In this document: positions 52,093 to 61,230 of the stretch, in pieces | How positions within the stretch are numbered: position 1 is the first letter of the stretch | Layout: every line of letters begins with the position of its first letter | Source of the DNA: an uncultured Clostridia bacterium | GTDB taxonomy: Bacteria; Bacillota; Clostridia; Christensenellales; CAG-314 | NCBI GenBank assembly: GCA_944364615.1 | Contig: CALVWF010000006.1 | Span: 1-64,000, forward strand | Direction: 5' to 3' | Length of the DNA: 64,000 nt | Notes under the pieces: generated by a model | What the model saw: the letters and a program-made list of their open reading frames with translations, nothing else | Told to the model about the DNA's origin: nothing | The model's database searches: none | Program-made: the position numbers and the translations under genes

Positions 52093-52626
52093 TCACTTAA
52101 ATACAATAAGACACAGAAACTGCAACTGCGAAACAGGACAGTTTATTTCAAACCGCACCGATCCCGAAACGTTGGCAACGTTGTCGGGGTACGCGACAAT
52201 GTCGATTTCGCTGACTGTTGTGCAGTCTACGTAAACGTAGTTGAATTGTCCGACCGTTTCGCCGTGGTAAATGCTTTCGGGGTAACCGAACCGCAACTGC
52301 GGAACAACATTTCCATCCACAACGGAAGTGACCAAAGTTACCGAATACACGGTACCGTCGGTGTGCGTGGCGGAAACTACCGCAGTACCGTCGGTAGAAA
52401 ACGTGTAGTCCTGTTTGTCAAACGCCGAAAACCAGAAGTCCAGTTCTTCCCTGATGTCCAACGTTTCGGAATTTCTGACTACCGAGTAGTCGCTGTTTTC
52501 CACATTCCGCCCCATAAAAGAAACAAAGGTCAGCACAACGCCCGCCACCAACGCAAAAAGCGCAATGGCGATCATAAGTTCGTAAAGGGTAAACGCCCTT
52601 TTAAAATTGCCGTGACCTTTAAACAT
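52093..52626 (-). CDS. Minor prepilin
   Basis: Starts MFKGHGNFKRAFTLYELMIA: basic leader, cleavage before Phe, Glu at +5, then a hydrophobic helix (IALFALVAGVVLTFVSFM). The 177-residue protein ends in a domain with two cysteines. ATG 52626 follows AAGGA; the longer frame from 52662 adds codons without a ribosome site. 10 bp before the PilM-like gene. Confidence 0.82.
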   Translation of the reverse strand: MFKGHGNFKRAFTLYELMIAIALFALVAGVVLTFVSFMGRNVENSDYSVVRNSETLDIREELDFWFSAFDKQDYTFSTDGTAVVSATHTDGTVYSVTLVTSVVDGNVVPQLRFGYPESIYHGETVGQFNYVYVDCTTVSEIDIVAYPDNVANVSGSVRFEINCPVSQLQFLCLIVFK

Positions 52627-52781
52627 ACACAAACAGTCCTTTAAAAAATACTGATACCGCACAGATGTTCCGAACCGTGCCGAAACATTTGTCCGGTATC
52701 ATTGTACCACTTTTTAAAAAAAAGGGGAATACAAAGACGCCCCTTTTTTTTAAAAATGTTAAGTTTTTAATACGATATTTA

Positions 52782-53492
52782 TTATACTCCAGGGTTGGGT
52801 TCAGGATCAGGTTCAGCAACAACAGTCAATGTAAGACCGTTTGCGGGGATGTTATTATCCTCTGTAGCCTCGCTGTCATAAGCGGAGATACCCGTATACG
52901 GTGCGTACAGTGCGCCTTCCAGTACAAATTCAGTAGGTTTTTCAGTAATATTGATTACAAAGTAACCTGCATATGCAGTTTCGTTTACTGTAATATTGTA
53001 GACATACAGAGCATACGTTTCTTTGAGTTTTTCCCCATTGGGTTGGCCCTGTTGAGGAGTTTCAAGTACGAAATCTGTACCCTCAGTGTCTGCTCCGACT
53101 TTAATATTGAGTTTGGTAGCAGCTGTAAGACCTTCGCCGGCAATTCCTTGAAGTTCGCCTATATCTACAGCTCCGCTTTTCAATACAGCAACGTTTGCAT
53201 TGCCGGACAATGTGCCGAGTGTTTGCAATTGATTGTTGATGTAAACAAATGCGTAGCCGTCACTTACAAATACCATACCGGTAAGATTGTCATTATTGGG
53301 ATCGTCGTCAGTTATTGACTGAGAAATATAATCAGTCATTGCGTTGTGGCATACTTGCATTGCTGCAGATTGCTTTGCGCTTGCAACAACGTTGCTGAAT
53401 GTAGGAATAAGTACGGCTGCCAGAATTGCGATGACAGCAATTACAATTACCAATTCTGTAATGGTAAATGCATTCTTTTTCTTGTTGAGCAT
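52782..53492 (-). CDS. Major-type prepilin, 236 aa
   Basis: Leader MLNKKKN, then AFTITELVIVIAVIAILAAV with Glu at +5, the canonical class of type IV pilin helix. The globular part is acidic, with two cysteines near the helix, and ends in a Pro-Glu tail (AEPDPEPNPGV). ATG 53492 follows AAAAGGAG. The short pilin of the locus, a candidate main subunit. It is 155 bp upstream of the next minor pilin gene and 127 bp downstream of the first giant pilin gene. Confidence 0.88.
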   Translation of the reverse strand: MLNKKKNAFTITELVIVIAVIAILAAVLIPTFSNVVASAKQSAAMQVCHNAMTDYISQSITDDDPNNDNLTGMVFVSDGYAFVYINNQLQTLGTLSGNANVAVLKSGAVDIGELQGIAGEGLTAATKLNIKVGADTEGTDFVLETPQQGQPNGEKLKETYALYVYNITVNETAYAGYFVINITEKPTEFVLEGALYAPYTGISAYDSEATEDNNIPANGLTLTVVAEPDPEPNPGV

Positions 53493-53619
53493 TTTACAAT
53501 ATTCTCCTTTTAAAAATTTGTTTTTTTATTTCACGAACAAAGTCCGCAAATGTCAATTCAATCAAACTTTTCTGCTACTGGAATTCAGAAGCAGAAAAGC
53601 AACGATTTTTAACGCTTGA

Positions 53620-55548
53620 CTATTCTGCCTTTTGCAAAATAACTGCCCAATTCATCCAACCTATTCTCGGTTTCTCGTATCTTTCGACAGCAACCCCGTC
53701 AACGGTAAGATTTTCGATAACCAGATTTATTCCGTTCAAAGAAGATGTCAATTTCAAAAATTCTGTAGGAATAACGTTTTTGTCTGTTCCCAATTCCGTC
53801 TTTCCCGTAAGGCTGAAATAAACTCCGTCCACCTTCCATTTGATTTTGTCTTTATCCACCCACGTATTGATAGTTTCACAGTTTACGATGTTAATCTTGG
53901 TAAATTTTACCGTTTCAGCCGTAGCGGCAATATCCGTCGTCATATGCGAACAAAGTATACCGGCATGAGAGTCACCGGAATTTGGATCAAGTTCTGTAAG
54001 ATTACGGTTTGCTGTTACTTTAACATTTTCAAGCGAAACGTTATCTACAATAGCGGCGCTGTTCTGACCGCTTATTGCAATAATGCCGGCAACTTTTCTT
54101 TGTCCGTAAACTTCAAGATTTTTAACAGACGAATCGGTAATTTTAACTGTATGCGTTGCACTGAATTTTCCGTATGCACGGCCAACAATACCCGCCACAG
54201 CGTCATAGCCTTTTATGTAGCCCACTTCACCATTTTCATTGGCACCGTCAATATGAATATTGTCGAACTCTGCATCTCCAAGTACACAGCCGGCAATAAT
54301 TCCTGCGGAGTCGGTAATGGACAGTATTCCCGACTTACCGTCAACTGTAATAGTTCTTTCGTTCAGGTCCAATCTGACATCTTTTACGTTAATATTAGAA
54401 ATTTTTACGGTTTCGCCTGCTTTGGCTATAACAGTCCCGAACAGTCCGTAAGAGTAGTTATATGCACCCTGCGGATATTCATTGTCGTCTTCTGTCTGAT
54501 ATTGTGCTCCCTGCGGAACAAATTGAGCATCCAATTCGTAGCCTGTGATGGTAACGCCACCAAAGTCAACGGAAAAGCCGGAAGGAACATTGCCCGTTAC
54601 AACGTCACGGTGCGTAGCGGAAATTGCTGTAGGCGACACTTCGCTGAAACTGACCTCTACCTTTTTAAGACTGTCTCCGCCTTTACCAAACACTACTTTT
54701 TTACCCGCAAGTTTTTCTGCCGTACTGTCTTCATTGGACATCGTAGACAGCGTTGCCATTGTTGCACGCATTACCTGTGCCTGCTGTTCAACAGTAACCG
54801 TTCCGCCACCTTCTATCGTCGCTCCGACTTTGGGCATTTCAAGACTGATTACGTTTGAATTGATTGTCTGAGTTTCAATGTCTGTTGCTATCGTTTCCGA
54901 ATATGTATAACCCAACTTCTGATTATTGATTGCGGCAACAATCGTGTTTCCCCACATCTTATCCGTAACTTTATCTGCAAGGTCACCGTATTTACCCGAG
55001 AAAGACGTCTGGAACTTTGTTATATCTCCACCCGACATTACATAGAAGTCGTAGTAAACTCCTGCAATATACGGACCGTCGCTTTCTCCGATTGTGCACA
55101 GCAGGTAACCCTTAGATTTTTGCTGTCCGGATTTATCAAAGACATTTACGCCGTTGCCAAGACCGAAATCCGCCGTAAACGATACATTATATTGCTCGTC
55201 TGACGAAGAAATCAGCGTAACGAAGTTGGCATTTTCATACCATATAAGATACATATTATCCTGCTTTAATGCAGTAGCAAGCAAGAACGGATTTGTCGTG
55301 TCGGTAAGTCCTTGTTGAGACAAAGCCAACATCAAATCGTCGTATGTTTCGGGGGCTTTGCCTGTTTCCGCTTTATACACTGACAATGCCGTATTTAAAT
55401 TTTCGACCAGTTGCATGTCGTGCGACTTCTTAGAATTGTCTATTACTTCCGAGAAAGTAGGAATCAGGATTGCTGCCAGAATGGCAATTACTGCTATTAC
55501 CACAACCAGTTCGGTAATGGTAAACGCCTTTTTGTTCTTTGGGATCAT
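53620..55548 (-). CDS. Giant prepilin A, 642 aa
   Basis: Prepilin leader MIPKNKK, then AFTITELVVVIAVIAILAAI, Glu at +5. The first ~340 residues (after the helix: DNSKKSHDMQLVENLNTALS) are nearly identical to giant prepilin B. The C-terminal ~300 residues (VKDVRLDLNERTITVDGKSG...) look like a right-handed beta-helix or pectate-lyase-type adhesin with short repeated strands, and differ from B. ATG 55548 follows AGGAG-like GGAGATTGAG. Probably a tip adhesin or structural mega-pilin. Confidence 0.85.
   Translation of the reverse strand: MIPKNKKAFTITELVVVIAVIAILAAILIPTFSEVIDNSKKSHDMQLVENLNTALSVYKAETGKAPETYDDLMLALSQQGLTDTTNPFLLATALKQDNMYLIWYENANFVTLISSSDEQYNVSFTADFGLGNGVNVFDKSGQQKSKGYLLCTIGESDGPYIAGVYYDFYVMSGGDITKFQTSFSGKYGDLADKVTDKMWGNTIVAAINNQKLGYTYSETIATDIETQTINSNVISLEMPKVGATIEGGGTVTVEQQAQVMRATMATLSTMSNEDSTAEKLAGKKVVFGKGGDSLKKVEVSFSEVSPTAISATHRDVVTGNVPSGFSVDFGGVTITGYELDAQFVPQGAQYQTEDDNEYPQGAYNYSYGLFGTVIAKAGETVKISNINVKDVRLDLNERTITVDGKSGILSITDSAGIIAGCVLGDAEFDNIHIDGANENGEVGYIKGYDAVAGIVGRAYGKFSATHTVKITDSSVKNLEVYGQRKVAGIIAISGQNSAAIVDNVSLENVKVTANRNLTELDPNSGDSHAGILCSHMTTDIAATAETVKFTKINIVNCETINTWVDKDKIKWKVDGVYFSLTGKTELGTDKNVIPTEFLKLTSSLNGINLVIENLTVDGVAVERYEKPRIGWMNWAVILQKAE
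54520..55533 (-). repeat. 1.0-kb duplicated pilin segment, copy A
   Basis: Aligned without gaps to 56590-57603 (offset 2070). I count about five base differences in 1014 bp, all near 54590-54690. It covers the prepilin leader, helix and first ~340 codons of giant prepilin A. Confidence 0.93.
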
Positions 55549-55620
55549 AACTCAATCTCCTTATCTTAACATATACAGTCTTGGATCAAACCAAACCGTG
55601 TGTATGTGCGAATATAAATT

Positions 55621-57636
55621 TTAATTTGCACTTGCCGTCAAAATTATTACTTTTGCCCCGCCGTACGCTAATCCCGGACTGGTAGTCCATGTTTTATTGA
55701 TAGCAACTCCGTCAATGACGAGATTTGTTATAGTGAATGTTGCCCCATTGTCGGTAGACAATTCGCTGATGAGTTTGAGGAAATTGCTGTTACTCAAAGG
55801 TACACTTCCGGTATTTCCCGGAACGTTTGCTCCTGCATGAACACTACTGGGCTTATACTCGGTCGTACCGTCTTCTGAATAGTAAAGACCTCCATCCTGC
55901 CATATAGGTGTAGAATCAGCACCGGAAACGGGAACATAGTTATTTACGCATGTACATCCGTTAATTGTAATGTCTTTCCATTGTGCATCACTTTTGACCA
56001 CTCCGAAACCGCCTACAATACCGGCAATAGAAACCTTTCTGTCGCCTGCAGTATCGCCCTCAACATTTCTCGAAGCACTTACATTGACATTGGTGAGAGA
56101 AGCACCGTCAATCGTAATTGTACCGTTCGACGAGTGAATACCGAACAAGCCCCCGGCACGACGCTGTCCGATTATATCGAGATTACTTACATTGCAGTTT
56201 TTCAACTCAACTACAGGATATGGATTAGTTCCTTCTTTCGAGTAAGCACGACCTACAATCGCGGCAGGACTGTCGTAAGCCTTAATATAGCCGTTTGATC
56301 CGTCTGCCTGTTTGCCGTCTATAGTTATATTCTCAAATACGGCATCGCCTAATACACACCCTGCTACAACTGCTGCCGAGTCTGTAATTGTAGGAACGCC
56401 CTCCTTGCCGTCAACAGTAATTGTTCTACCGTTTAGATCAAGACAAACGTCTTTGATCGTAAGATTGGATATTGTTACCTTTTCTCCGTTCTTTACTATT
56501 ATAGTTCCAAACAGTCCGTAAGAGTAGTTGTATGCACCGTTGGGGAAGTTGTTATCATCATTTGTCTGGAATTGTGCACCTTGAGGGGCAAATTGAGCAT
56601 CCAATTCGTAGCCTGTGATGGTAACGCCACCAAAGTCAACGGAAAAGCCGGAAGGAACATTGGCCGTTACAACGTCACGGTGCGTAGCGGAAATTGCTGT
56701 AGGCGACACTTCGCTGAAACTGACCTCTACGTCTTTAAGACTTTCTCCGCCTTCACCAAACACTACTTTTTTACCCGCAAGTTTTTCTGCCGTACTGTCT
56801 TCATTGGACATCGTAGACAGCGTTGCCATTGTTGCACGCATTACCTGTGCCTGCTGTTCAACAGTAACCGTTCCGCCACCTTCTATCGTCGCTCCGACTT
56901 TGGGCATTTCAAGACTGATTACGTTTGAATTGATTGTCTGAGTTTCAATGTCTGTTGCTATCGTTTCCGAATATGTATAACCCAACTTCTGATTATTGAT
57001 TGCGGCAACAATCGTGTTTCCCCACATCTTATCCGTAACTTTATCTGCAAGGTCACCGTATTTACCCGAGAAAGACGTCTGGAACTTTGTTATATCTCCA
57101 CCCGACATTACATAGAAGTCGTAGTAAACTCCTGCAATATACGGACCGTCGCTTTCTCCGATTGTGCACAGCAGGTAACCCTTAGATTTTTGCTGTCCGG
57201 ATTTATCAAAGACATTTACGCCGTTGCCAAGACCGAAATCCGCCGTAAACGATACATTATATTGCTCGTCTGACGAAGAAATCAGCGTAACGAAGTTGGC
57301 ATTTTCATACCATATAAGATACATATTATCCTGCTTTAATGCAGTAGCAAGCAAGAACGGATTTGTCGTGTCGGTAAGTCCTTGTTGAGACAAAGCCAAC
57401 ATCAAATCGTCGTATGTTTCGGGGGCTTTGCCTGTTTCCGCTTTATACACTGACAATGCCGTATTTAAATTTTCGACCAGTTGCATGTCGTGCGACTTCT
57501 TAGAATTGTCTATTACTTCCGAGAAAGTAGGAATCAGGATTGCTGCCAGAATGGCAATTACTGCTATTACCACAACCAGTTCGGTAATGGTAAACGCCTT
57601 TTTAGAACGAAAACGGTTGTACATAATATCCTCCAT
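55621..57636 (-). CDS. Giant prepilin B, 671 aa
   Basis: Starts MEDIMYNRFRSKKAFTITEL; a start at the inner ATG 57624 (MYNRFRSKKAF, after GGAGG) is the better choice, so residue 1 is likely there. The helix and the first ~340 residues match giant prepilin A apart from four or five substitutions (for example KGGDSLKK against EGGESLKD). The C-terminal half shares the repetitive beta-strand style of A (YSYGLFGT, ITDSAAVVAGCVLGDAVFEN) but has diverged widely. Same strand, 72 bp before A. The unequal pattern of identity suggests recombination between the two genes. Confidence 0.85.
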   Translation of the reverse strand: MEDIMYNRFRSKKAFTITELVVVIAVIAILAAILIPTFSEVIDNSKKSHDMQLVENLNTALSVYKAETGKAPETYDDLMLALSQQGLTDTTNPFLLATALKQDNMYLIWYENANFVTLISSSDEQYNVSFTADFGLGNGVNVFDKSGQQKSKGYLLCTIGESDGPYIAGVYYDFYVMSGGDITKFQTSFSGKYGDLADKVTDKMWGNTIVAAINNQKLGYTYSETIATDIETQTINSNVISLEMPKVGATIEGGGTVTVEQQAQVMRATMATLSTMSNEDSTAEKLAGKKVVFGEGGESLKDVEVSFSEVSPTAISATHRDVVTANVPSGFSVDFGGVTITGYELDAQFAPQGAQFQTNDDNNFPNGAYNYSYGLFGTIIVKNGEKVTISNLTIKDVCLDLNGRTITVDGKEGVPTITDSAAVVAGCVLGDAVFENITIDGKQADGSNGYIKAYDSPAAIVGRAYSKEGTNPYPVVELKNCNVSNLDIIGQRRAGGLFGIHSSNGTITIDGASLTNVNVSASRNVEGDTAGDRKVSIAGIVGGFGVVKSDAQWKDITINGCTCVNNYVPVSGADSTPIWQDGGLYYSEDGTTEYKPSSVHAGANVPGNTGSVPLSNSNFLKLISELSTDNGATFTITNLVIDGVAINKTWTTSPGLAYGGAKVIILTASAN
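56590..57603 (-). repeat. 1.0-kb duplicated pilin segment, copy B
   Basis: Partner of 54520-55533; identical except for about five bases. The identity stops abruptly within the first codons of the leader and at the point where the C-terminal domains diverge. Confidence 0.93.
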
Positions 57637-57662
57637 GTTTGATTATCTGTATTTAAAGTTGT

Positions 57663-58427
57663 TTAAGCCTCTTTCTTGGCCTTGCGCAATTCTTTCTTGC
57701 GCTGTTTGCGATACGCCTGTTCTTCCTTGATCTGCGCTACAGTGATATCCACGGTCTGTTTGGCAAGTTCAAGATCGGCAGATGTTTCAAGACGCACCAC
57801 AACGGGGTTTATCTTGATGTTTTTAATGCCCTCTTCCTTGACGAACCTGTTTAAATCGCTGTTGAACAACATAAAGTTCAAAACCACTACACCGCGGCGA
57901 ATAGACGCACGCATTACCTTGTCGGTAGCAATCTTGAAAGTTTCGGCAGTAGACGAACGGCTGACCTTGGCTTTGTCGTGAGCAAGTATATACATGCTCA
58001 GCTGACTGTACATGTTGCGTGTTCCCTCGGGCAGATTGTCGTATTTGTCGGCAAAAGTCTTGCTCTCCTTGCCGGTAGCCTGGAACATTACGCTGTCTTC
58101 GGTAATTTCGCCGTACTTGTTGACAAAGTCGTCGATTGTTTCCTGATCGGCAGGCATCTGTTCCACAACAGGTTGCTGCTGAGGCTCCGCTGCTGTTTCC
58201 GCCACGGTTGCCGCGGGAAGATCCTGAACGATTTCTATCTTGCCGTCCTTGACTTTAAGATAAACGTCGTCGGACTCTTCGATCCTCATTCCTTTTCCGG
58301 CATTGATTTTTTCGGAAACGGCTTTTTTCTTGCCTTCTTTAAGTCGCGATTCTATTGCCCACAGTACGATTGCGCCCAGCAACAGTACCACAAACACGCA
58401 ACTTATAACAATGTAAAAAACATCCAT
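57663..58427 (-). CDS. Bitopic membrane protein of the pilus locus, 254 aa
   Basis: One N-terminal helix (MDVFYIVISCVFVVLLLGAI), then a soluble region: an acidic, Ala/Glu/Pro/Gln-rich linker (~75-100) and a helical domain ending in a Lys/Arg-rich tail (YRKQRKKELRKAKKEA). No family recognised. Its topology (short inside end, one helix, soluble domain with coiled coil) would suit a PilN/PilO-like alignment role, which is otherwise missing. ATG 58427 chosen over 58490 because the latter lies in the preceding gene. 17 bp after the next small gene. Confidence 0.6.
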   Translation of the reverse strand: MDVFYIVISCVFVVLLLGAIVLWAIESRLKEGKKKAVSEKINAGKGMRIEESDDVYLKVKDGKIEIVQDLPAATVAETAAEPQQQPVVEQMPADQETIDDFVNKYGEITEDSVMFQATGKESKTFADKYDNLPEGTRNMYSQLSMYILAHDKAKVSRSSTAETFKIATDKVMRASIRRGVVVLNFMLFNSDLNRFVKEEGIKNIKINPVVVRLETSADLELAKQTVDITVAQIKEEQAYRKQRKKELRKAKKEA

Positions 58428-58444
58428 AGTCTGGGCCCCCCTGT

Positions 58445-58672
58445 TTACTTGCTGACAAGTTCGACGTTGTCGCTGTTGACGTCCACACATTCAATGCGGA
58501 CGGTCTTGCCATCCTGAACAATATCCAGCAGATACTGTTCGCTTTGCTCGATTTGCTGTACTTCCTGTTTGGATTGGTCAATGCGCTTTTTCATTTCGAC
58601 GGCCTTGTAGACAACAGCCGCAAGCAAGGCAGCCGCAAGCAGAGAACTGACCACAATGATTACAACTTCCAT
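58445..58672 (-). CDS. Small bitopic membrane protein of the pilus locus, 75 aa
   Basis: MEVVIIVVSSLLAAALLAAV forms a helix, followed by a coiled-coil segment (EMKKRIDQSKQEVQQIEQSE) and a short beta end. ATG 58672 follows AAGGAGAG. 17 bp before the 254-aa membrane protein gene, with the same layout in miniature, so the pair may work together in the pilus base. No family recognised. Confidence 0.65.
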   Translation of the reverse strand: MEVVIIVVSSLLAAALLAAVVYKAVEMKKRIDQSKQEVQQIEQSEQYLLDIVQDGKTVRIECVDVNSDNVELVSK

Positions 58673-58912
58673 ACCAACACTCTCCTTAAATATTTCGCTG
58701 TACGTTTGTAAAAAAAAACGCGTTGAATATTGCGAAAAACACCGCAATACCACTAAATGTTACTGTAATATCAGTTTAGCACCAATACAGTGTCACGTCA
58801 ATACCTTTTTTGAAATTTATTATAATTATTATAATAAGCAACGCATTGAACTGTTTTTTTTGTAAAAGTATTTTACGTATTATGCTTTCATTGATTTTGC
58901 GCCTTGCCAAGA

Positions 58913-60496
58913 TTAATTTTCGGATTTAGTTACTATGTAAGTAAATTCATCCGATGTAGGACCGTCTTGTCTAACAGCCTCGTGGCCATCAGCCACAAAA
59001 TTCGCAACAGGATTTTCCGTTGTGCTTGCTGCGGGATTATATTTATCAAACGTTCCACCGTAAACATTAATCTTCGCATTTGTGTTATCTTGCAGATTCA
59101 AAAGCCAATAACCGCTACCGTAAGTAGCCATTGCTGTAAAATAACCGCCATAAATTTCACACACTGAATCGCCATCTGCCAATACGCATGTGAGTCCGCT
59201 TTTGAATGTTCCAGATTTCAACACAAGTTTGCTATTTTCGTTTGTTTCAAACATACGACCGTTAGAAGCACCGTCTATATAAGCCTGATCGAAATCAAAC
59301 GTTCCGTTGCCGTCTATCGTCAATTGGGCAGAACCCATCAACACAATGTAACCAGCAGTATAAGACGTTGTAGCCGAATAAGTTACCGTGTGTCCGTTCA
59401 TGTCGAGAAACCTTCTGCAATTAGAATCTCCACCCAACTTTAAAACTACCGTCAACGTGATGTCTTTTATTAATTTATAGTAACTGTCGCCGTCAACTAC
59501 TTGCTTCATTCTTAACAGTTGCGCTTGGTTTTCAATGAGATACGGACTTGTCGCAGTGCCAACTCCTCCGGCAAATAAACTCATTGCTTCGCTGTCTGCT
59601 ACGTCGGTCATCACGTTTTCGGTTCCGGTTACAACTGTACTCAAGTTCTCTGCCACTATAGCATCTGTTGCCACTACGGTTGTATTATTATCACTGTTAT
59701 CAATAACAGCTATGGTATCGGCAGTAAAGTTTTCAGCAGTTGTAGTAATTACGACAGCTGGAACTTTTGCCTGACTTTCAAGAACCACCCTTCCTTGCGC
59801 AATACTAAGATTGCCGAGTACCACGCCGAATTCATGATACGACTGAGATGCAACAGCCGTAATTTCAACAAGGGTTGCTGTGCCGTAGTGAGACACATTA
59901 CTTTGTGGTCCATCAATGGTGAGAGTACCGCCGTTTGTGTTAAAAATCACTTCTCGGGCGTCGTTCGCAGAATATAAAATTGAAATATTTTGGTTATCAC
60001 CTACATCAATACCCGTAGAAACGGCCAAACCGGTTGCCGGTATTGCAGAGACATCTATAGCCGAAAGAAAGTAACTATATTCGCCCGTCGATGTTTCTTC
60101 AACATTATCTGTTATTTTCCAAAATTTGTAACCCAGTTCGGATTTGGTTGCGGAATCTTTATAAACAAAATTTCCGTCTTTAACTAATGCAAACCTGTTA
60201 GACACCTGGTCCCATACAATGTCCCCGTTTGAAACAGGAGTAAGATTTTCCACAGAATACCCTTCGCTTAATGCGACTTTCAGGACATCCTGCATTGTTG
60301 TAGGTTTTCCGTTCAACGTTTCGTCAGCATACAGCGCCGTATTAATGTTTCTAACGACTGATGTATCAGACGATACATTTGCCTGTTCGATGACATTTGA
60401 AAAAGTAGGAATAAGTATTGCTGCAAGAATTGCAACTACTGCTATTACAATCACGAGTTCGGTGATTGTAAATGCTTTGCGGTGTTTGATGCTCAT
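58913..60496 (-). CDS. Giant prepilin C, 527 aa
   Basis: Leader MSIKHRK, then AFTITELVIVIAVVAILAAI with Glu at +5. The rest is a repetitive beta-strand domain (LTIDGPQSNVSHYGTATLVE, LTVVLKLGGDSNCRRFLDMN, FETNENSKLVLKSGTFKSGL), a beta-helix style shared with giant prepilins A and B but not similar in sequence. ATG 60496 is preferred over 60595, which would place 33 codons before the cleavage site. The first gene of the locus, transcribed from the promoter at 60.63 kb. A 240-bp gap separates it from the small membrane protein genes. Confidence 0.85.
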   Translation of the reverse strand: MSIKHRKAFTITELVIVIAVVAILAAILIPTFSNVIEQANVSSDTSVVRNINTALYADETLNGKPTTMQDVLKVALSEGYSVENLTPVSNGDIVWDQVSNRFALVKDGNFVYKDSATKSELGYKFWKITDNVEETSTGEYSYFLSAIDVSAIPATGLAVSTGIDVGDNQNISILYSANDAREVIFNTNGGTLTIDGPQSNVSHYGTATLVEITAVASQSYHEFGVVLGNLSIAQGRVVLESQAKVPAVVITTTAENFTADTIAVIDNSDNNTTVVATDAIVAENLSTVVTGTENVMTDVADSEAMSLFAGGVGTATSPYLIENQAQLLRMKQVVDGDSYYKLIKDITLTVVLKLGGDSNCRRFLDMNGHTVTYSATTSYTAGYIVLMGSAQLTIDGNGTFDFDQAYIDGASNGRMFETNENSKLVLKSGTFKSGLTCVLADGDSVCEIYGGYFTAMATYGSGYWLLNLQDNTNAKINVYGGTFDKYNPAASTTENPVANFVADGHEAVRQDGPTSDEFTYIVTKSEN

Positions 60497-60626
60497 TTTT
60501 AAACTGACCTCTGAAAATACTGTTTTTAACAACTCTGACGATTTTACCGCAGTAACGGGAGCGGAACAAGGCTCAATTTGTCCACAATCTTGCACTGAAA
60601 ATGTTTCGTCTTTGTTGTTTTAACAA

Positions 60627-60655
60627 ATTTTAACACTATAACAAACTATTGTCAA
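60627..60655 (-). promoter_or_regulatory. Promoter of the pilus locus
   Basis: Minus strand TTGACA (60650-60655), 17-bp spacer, TAAAAT (60627-60632), ~130 bp before giant prepilin C. Confidence 0.8.
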
Positions 60656-60727
60656 TATATTTACGTTATTTTTTGTCGATTTTTTGATTTTTTAAAGCGC
60701 GAAACTTGCCGTACGTCGGGCATTTTC

Positions 60728-60742
60728 GGGGGGGGGGGGGGG
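60728..60742. repeat. Homopolymer of 15 G
   Basis: A pure run of 15 G (C on the minus strand) in the intergenic region, about 73 bp upstream of the pilus-locus -35 hexamer. Such tracts change length by slippage. Confidence 0.9.
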
Positions 60743-61130
60743 TAAAGGGCCGGTTTTTTTAGCCCGTAAAAACGCCTTAAAACGGCTTATTTTGCCACTT
60801 TTTCCCCTGTTGTTTTCGGCGTTTCGGCGCTTTTTTTTCGGCTGTTTCGATTTCAAACCGTACTCCGCGTCGTCACCAACAAACAAAAGTGCGTTTACAG
60901 CGCCAATTTTTTCCGTCGCGGCTTTCTTGCCGACCGCAATACTCTCTTAAAGCAAGACGTTCATTTTTACACATCGACACCGCCCCTATATACTATATAT
61001 ATAGCGCGGTAGTTTTATTAACATATCTTAACGTTTTAAAGGTTCTGAAACCGAAAATCATGCGTAAGCGCTTGCCGACCGGACGATCCACAATTACTCA
61101 AGGAATATTTTCACGTTCAGGCAAAAACGG
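60743..61130. other. Intergenic stretch upstream of the pilus locus
   Basis: About 390 bp between the G tract and the guaA terminator. It has an alternating TATATA run near 60990-61003 and no believable gene. Confidence 0.5.
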
Positions 61131-61158
61131 AAAAGACCTTATTTTCCGCAAATAAGGT
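61131..61158 (-). terminator. Terminator of guaA
   Basis: GACCTTATTT/AAATAAGGTC stem around 61135-61158; followed on the minus strand by TTTT and a further T run. Confidence 0.75.
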
Positions 61159-61230
61159 CCTGTCGTTATATTTTAAATTATTATCTTGTATATCTTGTCC
61201 TCGCAAATAAACCGAAAATGTGCCGTTTCG

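Noticed and set aside
60692..60886. 64-codon frame reading poly-proline through the G tract
   Set aside because: No ribosome site, low-complexity composition, and it exists only because of the homopolymer.
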